DNA of 64,000 nt from Melieria omissa (lineage: Eukaryota > Arthropoda > Insecta > Diptera > Ulidiidae). Position numbers and translations under genes: made by a program. Location: the NCBI GenBank assembly GCA_963971225.1, contig OZ020267.1, positions 52,407,590 to 52,471,589 of the forward strand, given 5' to 3'. Shown piece after piece: positions 10,993 through 22,480 of this stretch. The notes below the pieces were generated by a model that saw nothing but the letters and a program-made list of their open reading frames with translations, was not told the DNA's origin and did not search any database. Each line of letters begins with the position of its first letter. The stretch's first letter is position 1.

Positions 10993-13900
10993 TTTATGTA
11001 ACGTAGGAGATAGTCCGACGTTCATAACTAGAACCAGGGAAGAGGTGCTAGATCTCACCCTAACTACTTCTCTATCGAAATCACTTGTCAGCAATTGGCG
11101 AGTATCCGAAGAGCCCTCTTGTTCTGACCATAGACATATAAGGTTTAGGTTAGGTGACAAGTCACTGACTGGCGTGTCCTTTAGGCCAAAAAGACAGACT
11201 GACTGGGACAGCTATTGTCACCAGTTAAGGCACGGCATCACTACACAACTTGGAAACAGAGTTGACACAATAGATAGGCTGGAAGGGGCTTCTAAAAAAC
11301 TGCAGGAAGCCGTAGTGAACGCCTATGAAGAGAACTGTCCTTTAAAGACTAAAACCTTTAAAAGACAGACACCTTGGTGGAGCAGTCATCTTAGCGCGCT
11401 AAGGAAGGGAGTACGGAAACTATTCAATAGGGCCAAGCGGAATAACGACTGGCAGACCTACTCCGATGCTCTCACCAATTACAATAAGGAAATAAAGAAA
11501 GCCAAGAGGGAATCTTTTAGACGCTTCTGCGAGGACGTGAACGACGCGAACTCAGGCTGTAGGCTGCAAAAGATTCTGTCAACCGATAAACCCTGTTCGA
11601 TTGGATCCCTGTCTAACGAACAGGGGGAAGTCACAAAGAGTGCGCAGGATACATTAGCGCTGCTCACTAAAGTCCACTTTCCGGGATCAGAAATAATAGA
11701 CGACCCCGATCATAATACCCATAGTAGTTGGCAGTCACACTGTCCCAGTAGGCAAGATTGGAGATTGGCCAATCTCATCTGCGAACGCTCGATTGTAGAA
11801 TGGGCGATAGGAACGTTCTCCCCGTACAAGGCGGCGGGAAAGGATAAAATCTTCCCGGCGCTGTTACAAAGAGGACTAGACAGTCTGTTGCCCATCCTTT
11901 CGAAATTATACACATGCAGTTTGGCTTTCGGCTACATTCCGGAGGTATGGAGAACAGTGAATGTTGTATACCTTCCTAAAGCCGGTAAGTCAAACAAAAA
12001 GGATCCGAAGTCCTTCAGACCTATAAGCCTGATGTCATGTGTACTTAAGGGTATGGAGAAGGTAATAGAGAGATACCTCAGAGACGAAGTCCTTATCCGA
12101 AATCCTCTAAGTGCACACCAACATGCTTACCGAAAAGGCAGGTCTACGGAAACAGCCCTATCTGCCCTGGTCAGCAAAATCGAAAAATCCCTTGACGAGA
12201 AAGAAATCTGTTTAGTAGGTTTCCTAGACATAGAGGGGGCTTTCAACAACACCACCTATGAAGCTATAGGATCGGCTTTAGAGGTATTTCAAGTGCCAAC
12301 TGCACTTTCAAGATGGATCTCCATGATGCTCAAAAGCAGGCTAATAGAATCCAGCTTACATGGCATCAAGATTCTAGCCAGGACGGTCCGGGGCTGCCCC
12401 CAGGGGGACGTACTATCTCCTCTACTCTGGTCCATGGTAATAAACGGATTAATCCGCATCCTTTCGGATCGAGGTTACGACGTTATTGCCTATGCTGATG
12501 ACCTAGTTATTGCGGTTAGAGGCAAAGACGGGCAGACCGTCTCTGATCTACTACAGGGTGCAATAAGAATTGTAGAAAATTGGTGCGCCGAGCAGAGTCT
12601 ATCAGTAAACCCTGATAAGACGATCTTCGTACCGTTCACACTCCAAAGAAAATATGACCTGAGACCGATAAAGGTTTTTGGAAAAGATGTAGGCTTCGTA
12701 AAAGAAGCCAAATACCTTGGGGTAACTCTAGACAGTAAATTGAACTGGAAACCTCACATAGATCGTACTCTTCAGAAGGCGGGCAACGCACTCTGGACTT
12801 GTAAACGAATCTGTGGCAAAAACTGGGGAACGAAACCGATATGGCTTCAAAAAATCTACACCCTAGTCATCCTCCCCATCATTACCTATGGGGCGATAGT
12901 ATGGTGGAAAAAAACCACAGAGAAAACGACTGCGAACAGGCTGGAACGGTTGCAAAGAGTAATTAACTCCTGCATCACTGGCTGCCTTCGAACAACACCA
13001 ACAGCTGCTCTCAATGTTATATTGGGAGTTGTGCCGTTGGACCTAACCGTACAAATGACTGCGGTTATTAGTACACATAGACTGATGCATAGTGGATTCA
13101 TACCACAGGATCTACATGCAAGCGGTCACCGCTCCATTGTTAAGGAACGGAGGCGAGACGGAAGCTTTTGCTTGCCTCTTGACTCATTGCCTCCGCGACA
13201 TATCTTTAACAGGAAATATAAGACACATATACCTAACAGAGTAGACTGGGACAATTCAAAAATCAGTCTTACCTGTGATGACATTATCTGGTACACTGAT
13301 GGATCCAAGACTGAAGAAGGCACAGGATCTGGGATATACAGTTCCAGTACCCAAATGTCAGTCAGCCTTGGTAGTTTAGCAACCGTCTTCCAAGCGGAAG
13401 TCTGTGCTATCAATCAGTGTGCCATAGAAATCTTGAACCTTCACCCTCATCGGAAAAGGATCATCATAATGTCAGACAGTCAGGCCGCAATAAGAGCATT
13501 GCACGCGTCGACATTTACTTCTAAGTTGGTATGGGAGACAGCTAATCTTCTCCAACAACTGTCAACAGGGAATCGGGTGATAATACACTGGATCCCAGCG
13601 CATTGCGGCTATGACGGTAATGAGGACGCAGACAGATTGGCAAGGGAGGGAGCTGGAAAGCGACCATTTGGACCCGAACCGATCTTAGGTGTCAGCAAAT
13701 CTCATTACAAAGGTTGTATTAAGCAAGAATACTTGATCAAAGCAAATGCAAGATGGTCAAAATCAAGTGGCATGGAATGTACCAAGGCCTTTTACCCGCG
13801 ATACTCGAGCAGAAATGCAAAATTTCTCTTGCGCTTGAGCAGAGCGGAACTAAAACTCATGACAGGGGTAATCAGCGGACACTGTCTGCTAAACAAACAT

Positions 13901-14201
13901 AAGACCCGTCTGAAACTAACAGACAGTGAAATATGTAGATTTTGTATGGAGGATGACGAGACTTCCATACACCTGATCACTGAATGCCCGGCCTTAGTTC
14001 ATGCAAGAAAGCAAGTACTAGGCAAGGAACTAATACAGACTACTCATTTGTCTGAAATTGATCTCGCAAGAATCAAAATGTTTTTTGAGAAAATAGGAGG
14101 AAATAGTCTCTTCCAGTACTGAATTTGGGTAAGGCACAATAGTTCAAAATGAACGCAGTGCCATAGACAGCCAATGTCTAGCCCCAACCAATCTAATCTA
14201 A
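10993..14201 (+). mobile_element. 5'-truncated I-group LINE with TAATC tail
   Basis: This is a non-LTR retrotransposon bounded by 10-bp direct repeats (10983-10992 and 14202-14211). It holds a partial ORF2 to 14122, a short 3' UTR of about 70 bp, and an AATCTAATCTAATC tail instead of poly(A). Such short tandem 3' tails are typical of I-group elements. The 5' end begins inside the endonuclease domain, the usual result of incomplete reverse transcription. It inserted into a unit of the AT-rich array. The open reading frame and the exact target duplication suggest a fairly recent insertion. Confidence 0.93.
10994..14122 (+). CDS. LINE ORF2 polyprotein, N-terminally truncated (EN remnant, RT, RNase H, CCHC)
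   Basis: The ORF encodes the replication enzyme of an I-group LINE. The frame stays open from the element's truncated 5' edge, so there is no native start codon; an internal GTG at 11045 is not meaningful. The first ~25 residues (PTFITRTREEVLDLTLTT) match the end of an apurinic-type endonuclease domain, of which the rest is missing. The reverse transcriptase follows: PKAGKSNKKDPKSFRPISLM near 11970-12030, LDIEGAFNN near 12225, GCPQGDVLSPLLW near 12390, and the catalytic YADD at 12491-12502. RNase H spans about 13285-13650 with its acidic and histidine residues in place: YTDGS, FQAE, MSDSQ, PAHCG and ADRLA. A C-terminal knuckle CX2CX8HX4C lies near 13937-13988. There is no internal stop or frameshift over 3.1 kb. 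RT and RNase H motifs look intact, but loss of most of EN and of any upstream ORF1 makes independent movement unlikely. Confidence 0.95.
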   Translation, partial: LCNVGDSPTFITRTREEVLDLTLTTSLSKSLVSNWRVSEEPSCSDHRHIRFRLGDKSLTGVSFRPKRQTDWDSYCHQLRHGITTQLGNRVDTIDRLEGASKKLQEAVVNAYEENCPLKTKTFKRQTPWWSSHLSALRKGVRKLFNRAKRNNDWQTYSDALTNYNKEIKKAKRESFRRFCEDVNDANSGCRLQKILSTDKPCSIGSLSNEQGEVTKSAQDTLALLTKVHFPGSEIIDDPDHNTHSSWQSHCPSRQDWRLANLICERSIVEWAIGTFSPYKAAGKDKIFPALLQRGLDSLLPILSKLYTCSLAFGYIPEVWRTVNVVYLPKAGKSNKKDPKSFRPISLMSCVLKGMEKVIERYLRDEVLIRNPLSAHQHAYRKGRSTETALSALVSKIEKSLDEKEICLVGFLDIEGAFNNTTYEAIGSALEVFQVPTALSRWISMMLKSRLIESSLHGIKILARTVRGCPQGDVLSPLLWSMVINGLIRILSDRGYDVIAYADDLVIAVRGKDGQTVSDLLQGAIRIVENWCAEQSLSVNPDKTIFVPFTLQRKYDLRPIKVFGKDVGFVKEAKYLGVTLDSKLNWKPHIDRTLQKAGNALWTCKRICGKNWGTKPIWLQKIYTLVILPIITYGAIVWWKKTTEKTTANRLERLQRVINSCITGCLRTTPTAALNVILGVVPLDLTVQMTAVISTHRLMHSGFIPQDLHASGHRSIVKERRRDGSFCLPLDSLPPRHIFNRKYKTHIPNRVDWDNSKISLTCDDIIWYTDGSKTEEGTGSGIYSSSTQMSVSLGSLATVFQAEVCAINQCAIEILNLHPHRKRIIIMSDSQAAIRALHASTFTSKLVWETANLLQQLSTGNRVIIHWIPAHCGYDGNEDADRLAREGAGKRPFGPEPILGVSKSHYKGCIKQEYLIKANARWSKSSGMECTKAFYPRYSSRNAKFLLRLSRAELKLMTGVISGHCLLNKHKTRLKLTDSEICRFCMEDDETSIHLITECPALVHARKQVLGKELIQTTHLSEIDLARIKMFFEKIGGNSLFQY

Positions 14202-14211
14202 TCTAAGGCGA
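14202..14211. repeat. 10-bp target site duplication, right copy
   Basis: TCTAAGGCGA repeats the sequence at 10983-10992 and directly follows the TAATC tail of the LINE. Confidence 0.9.
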
Positions 14212-15407
14212 AATTTGAAAGTTTTAAATGTTCATGTTAAAAAAATTTATTTTTATTATTTTTTAATTTTTTAAAAATTCACTTTTTAATCTAATTTTTT
14301 GAATATTTGATGAAATTTTTAAACAAATTTTTAAGGCCCACAATTTTCAACAACCTTTTTGAAAAAATGAAGTATTATTAATTATTAATAGTATTATTAA
14401 TATTTATATTTTTTTATATAATTTTTTGAATATTTTTGCCTTTTTAATACATTTTTAAAATGCAATTTGAAAGTTTTAAATATTCGTGTTAAAAAAATTT
14501 ATTATTTTTTAATTTTTGAAAAAATTCACTTTTTAAATCTAATTTTTTGATGATTTTTGATGAATTTTTTTTTTTTTTTAATTTTAAAGGCCCACAGTTT
14601 AAAATTATTAAAATTTAAAATTATTAATATTAAAATTATTAATATTAACAATTATTATTATTAGTTTTTTAATTTTTGAAAATATTTATATTTTATTATA
14701 TAATTTTTTGAATATTTTTGACTTTTTAATAAATTTTTAAGGCGCAATTTGAAAGTTTTTAAATATTCATGTTGAAGAATAGTGTATCTATGTTATTTTT
14801 TTAATTTCTGAAAATATTCATGTTTTAAGTAAAAATTTTTTAATATTCGATGAATTTTTAAAGAAATTTTTAAGGCGCGATTTGGAACAGTTTTAAAAAA
14901 TCATTTGGGAAATTTTTTTTTATGTTTTTTGAATTTTTGAAAATATTTACATTGTGTTATATAATTTTTGGAATTATTGATGACTTTTTAAAGACATTTT
15001 TAAGGTGCACTTTGAAACAGTTTTTAGAATTCGTGTTGAAAAAAATTTGCTGCATATTATTTTTTTAATTTTGAAAATATTTACATTTTCTAACCTAATT
15101 TTTGGAATCTTTGATTACTTTTTAAATAATTTTTAAGGGTGCAATTTGAAACAATTTTGAAAAATTCGTGTTGAAAATTTTTTATTATTATTATTATTTT
15201 CTTGATATGTGACAATATTTAATTTTTAAAACATAATTTTTTGAACATTTTACTTTGACTTTGACTTTTTTGAAGACATTTTTAAGGCGCAGTTTGGAAC
15301 AGTTTTTGAAAATTCGTCTTGAAAACAATTATTATCCACCATTGTTAATTTTTTTAATTTTTTTAATTTTTTTGATTACTATAATTTTTTAATTTTTGAA
15401 AATACTA

Positions 15408-15620
15408 CAGTGGAGTCTGGATATAGTGAACTAATTATTGCAAGGTCTGTTCACTGTATTGAGGGTGGTTCACTATATCAAGGTAAACATTTTGGTTCAA
15501 AAACTAGTTTTATTTGCTCAAAATACACTTTTTGTTTTTTGCTTGAAATTTTTTTTCTATATTTAGAGGCTCGATGTCAAAATTTGAGTGTTGGAGGTTC
15601 CCTATACCCACACACAACTG
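15408..15620. mobile_element. 213-bp MITE with pogo/Tc1-mariner-like ends and TA flanks
   Basis: The left end CAGTGGAGTCTGGATATAGT is preceded by TA (15406-15407). The right end, read on the other strand, starts CAGTTGTGTGTGGGTATAGG and is flanked by TA (15621-15622). Over the first 24 positions the two ends match at 19. The TA target and CAGT termini fit the pogo/Tigger branch of Tc1/mariner. No transposase is encoded. It lies in the AT-rich array. Confidence 0.72.
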
Positions 15621-15699
15621 TATTTACTTTTTTATATATAATTTTTTGAATATTTGATAACTTTTTTGAATGGTGAATCCTTGAATATGGTATAAAAGT

Positions 15700-18395
15700 C
15701 ACCTTATTGCCATCGAACAATCGGTGCCAGTCCAGGTTTTTAATCCCAGATGGTAAAATCTCTAGTTTTAGATTTTCTGCTAAAAGCAGAACATATCCAT
15801 ATTCTCTTGATCCCAGATATTTGACTGATTGCTTAGGTATCACTGAAATAATTCAGAAGTTTCGAAGTTTTAATAAATGTCGCCAGATTGTGTAACCAAG
15901 CCAGGAAACTTCATTCGATATTCTCTGTGACTTCTGAGCAGTCATCAGGGAAAGATTTATCCTGAGAGTGGTTGCCGTCTAATTACCAGAATCACAAATA
16001 CTGAATTCCACATAACGCTGAAGCCTTCTAAAAGCTTTAATATGTCATTTAAAAATTCTTTCTCCTCATTTTAGAACCCTTTTCATCCAATCCAAGCACC
16101 TTTGTTGCCGCAATGATGGCACTTAAATTAATTAAAAATTCGAGTGACTTGAAAATCCCATTGGAACTTAAACTTTCAAACATTTTTATTTCATTTCGCT
16201 CAGCCTGTGTGCTGGTTTGACTTGTGCGATTTGACTGCAAATACCAAATGTCCATCAAACAAAGAGCCCCGGGCGGCGGTTGTGGAGAGCAGCCAACATT
16301 ATGACATGCTCAATTTTAATTAGGACGAGTTCAGCCACCAGAGGAAAAATGTCAAACCACAAAAACCAACCAAAAGCAACAAAGCCAATAAGTAGAAAAA
16401 TAAAACGAGAAACACATTCAAACAAGTTTTATATGAATAGAAATGCCAGAACGCTGGTGACCTTCTGGTGCTGCCGACCACAATCAGTACAACTTTTTCA
16501 TGAGCAAAGTTGGACACAATGTTGGCGAAAAATGAATGAAAAAAAATGAAAATTCAGAATGTGAGCGCATTGTGCATTGAGTAAGAAGCTGCGACGAGGC
16601 AGCGCACAAGTGTTTGAAAAGTGGAAATGTAAACGCGCAAATTTGAATAGCAAACGCGCCATTTTTTCCTTCATGTGTCCTTCTACACTTCAAAGCGTTT
16701 CACAAAAGCCAGAAATGGGCAAACTCTCAGCCCAACAGCAAATCGTTCAGGTGCTCGAAGTCATTGTTTGCCGTGTTGAAGGCTGAATTGTTGGACTGTT
16801 CGAGCGCTTCGGGCGACTAAGCGGCCAAATGTTGCATGTTGTGGCCAACCGCAAATTGAATCATCTAGGGAGCTCGTACATAGTTTGTCTAATGCCAACA
16901 ACAAAATACACACGCACACACGCCAAGCACACACACATACGGATGCGAATGTCCTGACGAGCTGTGAGATGTGCTGCCGGTCACATGGCTTATAGGCCCC
17001 GAGTTGAAATGGCAACCGAAATAAAAAGACTACGTTGAATGAGCCGTTTTCATCATTTGTTGGCCTTTTCGTGTGCCGCTTGTGGCCGTTTGCTGCCGCA
17101 TTCGGTCGTAATAATTAGCAAAGGCTTTTGCCAAATTGTCATTTAGATTTTGTGCCGCAGATCAGCCCAACTTGCGTTCAAGTTTTCCCAAAGCATGTGC
17201 CCACTTGGGGCCTCTTCTGCATTGTGTGGGCCCACATTGTTTGTGCGGCCTAGTGTTGCCCTAATTAGGTCGTTTTTAATATTTCATTTAAGCATTTGAC
17301 AATAGCAAAGCGTGCACAGTGGGCGCAGCTGACGATTGTGTGCAGTTTTTGGTAATTAAACTTGACTGGCTTCATTACTCATTTTCACTCATCATATTTT
17401 GCATTGTCTGGTGTTTTTGTTGTTTAGTCCACACTTTTAAAGTTACACTGTCTCCTACTCCTACTCCTAGTTGAGACTTAAATGCTTAAATGTATTAAGT
17501 TACACTGTGTAAAAAACTTTTTTTCACACAAAGAAAATTATAACTGGTTGACCATGTGAAAAAATCTAACAAAAACAGTAACTACCAGAAGATAGCGTTA
17601 ACCTCTTCACTGAATAGAAGAGAAATGCCATTCTGAGATAAATTCTTTTCTGGCTGTCACTGTTGATAAAACACAGATTTGAAATTCACATCTGTACAGA
17701 GAGAATGTCTACGTTGAGAGATCTGTCCTACTATTCGATCAGAGTGTCCTTGAAAGTCCTACAGGCACAAGTGACTACATTCAGACTAATAACACCGTGC
17801 GACAGCATTTTTCAAACCGGGGAAAATCCATATGTGCGTGAAACTAGAGACCAAACATAGTAATACTGCGTACTCAGTTTTTCATTTCTAGATCCTTCAA
17901 AATTTTGAAGGGGATAAAAAATAAAAAAAATACTTAACCTCGTTGGAATATGGCGATATGTATTTCAAATGAAAGAGGAAAGGCTCAAGAATTTAAATAA
18001 CATTAATTTTTTATCTATTTATGAAAAAGGATATGAAAAAGGTCCTTTGAAAATTTTAATCCTTTATATCTCTGAAAATTTATATAACATTTTCTCAAAA
18101 AATAACTATGTTAAAACTCAAAATCTTCTTAATCACATGCCAAAATTTCATTACTCTATCTTTAATGGTTCGAAAGATACAAAATAGGCGGAAGCTGCAA
18201 TTCTAATGAAGTACAAGAATTCTAATTTACCAAATTTGAGTATCAGCATTTTAAATAATACAAAGATACACAACCAATGAAGCGAAAGAAGCAATGAAGG
18301 TTTTCGCAATTCAAAAAGTTACATTACATCGCAGCGATAAGTTGTTTTGTAGAAGAACGTCTCGAATATTTCTCTGGGGCCATATTCAGGAATGG
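15700..18395. other. Single-copy-like noncoding DNA
   Basis: No recognisable gene was seen. The part 16250-17350 has higher GC and no repeats seen elsewhere. A short CTCCTA triplet run lies near 17452-17468, and a CACA-rich stretch near 16905-16940. Confidence 0.45.
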
Positions 18396-18399
18396 TTAT

Positions 18400-19530
18400 C
18401 CATTTCACTATTTTGTTGTCATATGAAAACATGAAACTTTGAGTCCTCTATGGTTACGGAAATTCCTCATGCTAAGCGTAGTTAGAGGACCTTGGATGTC
18501 CTCAAAAGGTATTAACCATCGATCTATAAGGTATTCTCTCAATAGTTTGTGAAATTCGTCTATGGACTTTGATATACAACATATTGTTTAGGACTAACAG
18601 ATCCATTACGAACATTTGACATTCTGATTAAAAATTTAATTCAAATCACTACAACGTTAAAACTTTGCTAACGTCTGAGTCCTCCATGGTTCTAAGAATA
18701 AAATTTGCTTTTGGTTCTTGGAATAGTTTAAAATTTTTAACACCAGATAGAGAAACATCCCGAAAACTCTTTATGTTAAGTGTGGAGAGTTGGATCTCCT
18801 TAACAGATACCAACCATGGCGTTCTTAGGTATTCTCTCAATAAGGTTTAATAAAGTTTTATATGATTCCAGGAATATATTTATGGTCCTTGGAATAGTTT
18901 AAAATGTTTGACACCAGATAGAGAAACATCCCGAAAACTCTTTATGTTAAGTGTGGAGAGTTGGATCTCCTCAACAGATACCAACCATGGCGTTCTTAGG
19001 TATTCTCTCGATAAGGTTCTATATGATTCCAGGAATCAAATATATTTTTGGTCCTTTGGTAGTTTCAAGTTTTTGACACCAGATAATAGAACATCCCAGA
19101 GGCTCCTGATATTAAGTGTAGAGGACCTCGGATGTCCTCAAAACGTACCAATCATTGTTCTCATAGATATTCTCGCAATAATTTGTAAAATTTTTCTATG
19201 CATTTTGATATACAACATAATGTTCGAGACTAAAACATCTGTTACAAAAATTTTACGTTCTGGTTTTAAATTTAATTAAAAATGTTACATTGCTACAATG
19301 CTACAACTTTGCTAACGCCTGAGTCCTCTATGGTTCCAGGAATCAAATATATTCTTGGTCCTTGGAGTAGTTTAAAGTTTTTGGCACCAGAAAACCAGGA
19401 AACGCCTCTTAAGTATAAAAGACCTTGGATGTCCTCAACAGATACCAACTATGGCACTCTATTCTCTCTATAATTCATCTATGGATTTTGATCTACAACA
19501 GTGTTCGAGACTAAAGGACCCCTTACACAA
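18400..19530. repeat. Degenerate tandem array, ~165-170 bp unit
   Basis: The marker 'ACACCAGATAGAGAAACATC' recurs at about 18740, 18911 and 19076, with a weaker form near 19383. Each is followed by 'GTGGAGAGTTGGATCTCCT', 'CAGATACCAACCATGG' and 'GGTATTCTCTC'. The units near 18685-18850 and 18860-19020 are nearly identical; outer units are more diverged, back to about 18420. ORFs across the array are by-products of the repeat. Confidence 0.85.
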
Positions 19531-20930
19531 CTTTAACTCCAGAAAAATTTGAAATTTTATTTAAAATGCTACATTTAATCTTTACGTTAGGGCAATGTAT
19601 TGATTTCTTTACGTCAAAAATAGCTGTTGCACAGTGTTTTCCTCGTTCGTTCTTTTATTCCATCTTTTGAGGCAACTTTAACGCGAGTTGGCTCAGTTGT
19701 TGTGTGTTTTATTAAATTGCTAGCAGGCAAATGATGTCTGGGATTTATGTAATTACCACTGTGGCACCACTGGCTGCCAATAATTGGGCCAAAAAGTTTA
19801 CACTTGCAGCTTATCTATTGTGTGGGCGCTGCCAAGGCTTCACTGCGACGCTGGATAAGCGTTGAAGCCAGTCAAGGCATTGACTTTCGGGCTTAAGTTG
19901 ATAAGTTCGTTGGCTTAGATGGCACACAAAGTTTTAGGCTGTCTGTAAAGTCTATGTATATGTGTGTGTATGTGTGCGTGAAGATTTGTGGCTAAAGCAA
20001 CTGATGGCTACTTTACTGAGCCAGTGATTACAGTTAGACTTCATGAGTTGCGATTTATTGATGCAACATAAATTTTCTGACAATGTTCTAAATCAACTTC
20101 TATAAATTTTTCCAACTTTGATATTGTTTTGGCAATGTTGCACCTTAATTGTGTAATGCACTGAATTGGCCGCGCTGGCCGTCATAAAAACACAGCAGTA
20201 AAATTTAAAACATTTTCCGCCTAATAACGGTGACAACATCTTATCAAGCCATGACCTCCAGCAAGCTCCCCGTGGACCAAAGCGCTCCGGCGAACGCATA
20301 AAAGCAACAGCCAACACGGCATTTTTCATTCCTCTCCCTCTGCGCTGTCTGCACTCGCTTCGTAATACATGTTTTTTTTTTGGACACTAAAGTACAAGTT
20401 GCGAGCTGTCAAAGTGGGTCAAGCTTGTAAGCAGCCAGCGCCAGGCGACAATATGGCCGAACCGTTGACTGCGTCAGCTCGCCGAGTGGGCGGCGCCGGG
20501 TGTGCACGTTGCCACTTGACAGGAAATTAAGTAAGTGAAACCTTTTTCGACTTCACACGAACATTGTTGGCCATTTTCTCGGACGTTCGCTTGCGATTTG
20601 CCATCAAATGTGGACTATGGACCACAAAAGCCATTAAAGTTGATGCCCAAAGTGACTCTTGCTGTTTCTCAATTTTGTTTACCCGCGGGAGTCTTAAAAT
20701 ACAAAGTTTCATTTGAGATAATTTTAAATTTTATTGCCACAGCGAGAGGTGAAAATTTGACAGTGCAGATGCAGAGTAATGTTGGTATTGTTTGGAATTA
20801 GTTGTGCTGAATTATTATTTGAATTGTTGCTGGTTCATACTAAGGAAATTGGAGAACTAAGTCTTTACGAAAATAAGGCGAGTAGGTGGAACTTCTGTGA
20901 TCAGCAGAAGTGAAATGCCTTTTAAGCAAA
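19531..20930. other. Single-copy-like noncoding DNA
   Basis: No domain-bearing ORF or repeat family was found. Composition rises in GC near 20200-20520. Confidence 0.45.
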
Positions 20931-21147
20931 GCTTGGATCGATGGATGGATGTGAAGGGGAGCCGAGTAAATAACCTGAGGGAGGTCAATACCTCAAGCAC
21001 TCAGGCTCTATGGCCCATTGTACTTAAGGCTCAGGAAAAAGGTTGATAGAGGAGATGGGAATGGGAAAAGAAACAGAGAAAGTGGGTGGAAAGGGAGAGG
21101 GAGTTATGGATTCTCCTGTGCATATTTCCCGGACTCATTAATGAATC

Positions 21148-21558
21148 TCAGGAGATCACACAGGGCGAGAGAATGAACTTCGTCCATTCTCGTAACATCT
21201 GAACCCAGCGTGCGCAATCTCGTTCAGAGAAGGCAGGACATGCACAGGGAATGTGCTCTGTACTATCTACCTCCTCCAGGCAAGACACGCAAATCGGATC
21301 TTCGATGATGCCCATGTTGGCCATATGTCGCTCCCATGGATTGTGTCCTGTGATTAACCCGACCATTCGTCGGAGATCTTTCCTTCTCAGCTTCTGGAGG
21401 AAATTTCCTGCTTTCCTGTTCGGGCTTTTCACAAAACACTTGGCAGTTTTACAGCTTCCAAAGCTAGACCAACGTTCTCTATGTAGGTTATTCGCACAAA
21501 ACTTGATCCAGTCCAGGGTTCCTGCTAGACTGGTGCCGATTATTGGTTCTGGTCCCAT
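21148..21558 (-). pseudogene. LINE ORF2 C-terminal fragment with CCHC knuckle
   Basis: A 136-residue open stretch encodes the region downstream of RNase H in an I-group LINE. It contains GLITGHNPWERHM, equivalent to GVISGHCLLNKHK in the 11-kb element, then the CX2CX8HX4C knuckle and a short C-terminal tail. The frame upstream is interrupted, so this is the 3' end of a broken ORF2 and not an independent gene. Confidence 0.8.
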
Positions 21559-21920
21559 GGGTGTGCATCCGATCCACAGTTAGCCAGTTCATCGGCAGTT
21601 TCGTTACCTAGAACACTGTAGTGTCCCGGAACCCAGATAAGTTTGAGCTTATTACGTCTCGCGACTGATTTAAGCTTCATCTTACATTCTTGGACAATAT
21701 TAGAGGTAACACGCGCGTTCTCCAGGGCCTTAAGTTGACAGCTTGACTGTCACTACAGACTCCTATATGTTTCCCGCACCATTTCCTCCCGATTCTCCAT
21801 TCCGCTACTTTCAGAATGGCGAAGATTTCCGTCTGAAAGACGGTAGTCAGCCTACCCAGTGAGTAGTAGCATTTGACACTTCCTTCGAGGTGCCGTCCAG
21901 CTCCAGTACCTTTATCGGTC

Positions 21921-22480
21921 TTGGATCCGTCAGTGAAGAAAATATCCGTCAGATCCCCTAGCATGGCCTCTGGGTTGCCCCATTGGCCGCGCGTTGGGAA
22001 CCTTATTTCAAAGTTTCTCCTAAAGGATACTACGGGTATTAGGCAATCCTTAGGAGTCAGCAGCAACGGATATTGCACTGACAACCTCTTGAAGATTTCC
22101 AGTCCAGTCCAGTTGGATCCGTCAGTGAAGAAAATATCCGTCAGATCCCCTAGCATGGCCTCTGGGTTGTCCCATTGGCCGCGCGTTGGGAACCTCACTT
22201 CAAAGTTTCCCCTAAAGGATACTGCGGGTATTAGGCAATTCTTAGAGGCCAGCAGCAACGGATATTGCACTGACAACCTCTTGAAGATTTCCAGTCTTGG
22301 ACCCGTCAGTGAAGAAAATATCCGTCAGATCCCCTAGCATTGCTTCTGAGTTGTCCCATTGGCCGCGCGTTGAGAACCTCACTTCAAAGTTTCTCCTAAA
22401 GGATACTACGGGTATTAGGCAATCCTTAGGGGTCAGCGACAACGTATATTGCACTGACAACCTCTTGAAGATTTCTCTAT
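21921..22480 (-). repeat. Three tandem copies of a 184-192 bp RNase H segment
   Basis: Copies start at 21921, 22113 and 22297 and share, among other stretches, CCGTCAGTGAAGAAAATATC and GGGTATTAGGCAATCCTTAG with few differences. Each codes on the minus strand for the segment from EIFKRLSVQYPLLL to DIFFTDGSK. Spacing is 192 then 184 bp. The amplification occurred inside the LINE relic. Confidence 0.92.

Larger units (their letters stand above)
10840..15700. repeat. Degenerate AT-rich tandem array, ~130-146 bp unit, host to two insertions
   Basis: Each unit carries a marker of the type 'AAGGCGCAATTTGAAA(C)AG', then TT-rich DNA with 'ATAATTTTTTGAATATTTGA', then 'CTTTTTAAAGAAATTTTTAAGG'. Markers occur near 10984 (split by the LINE), 14206, 14460, 14741, 14874, 15004, 15140 and 15286. 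Spacing in the best-preserved part is about 130-146 bp. The LINE at 10993-14201 lies inside one marker. A TA-flanked MITE occupies 15408-15620, and array-like sequence resumes after it to about 15670. Confidence 0.8.

Noticed and set aside
4935..19530. CRISPR-like spaced repeats
   Set aside because: Repeats are long, degenerate and eukaryotic in context, with no short identical repeats separated by unique spacers.
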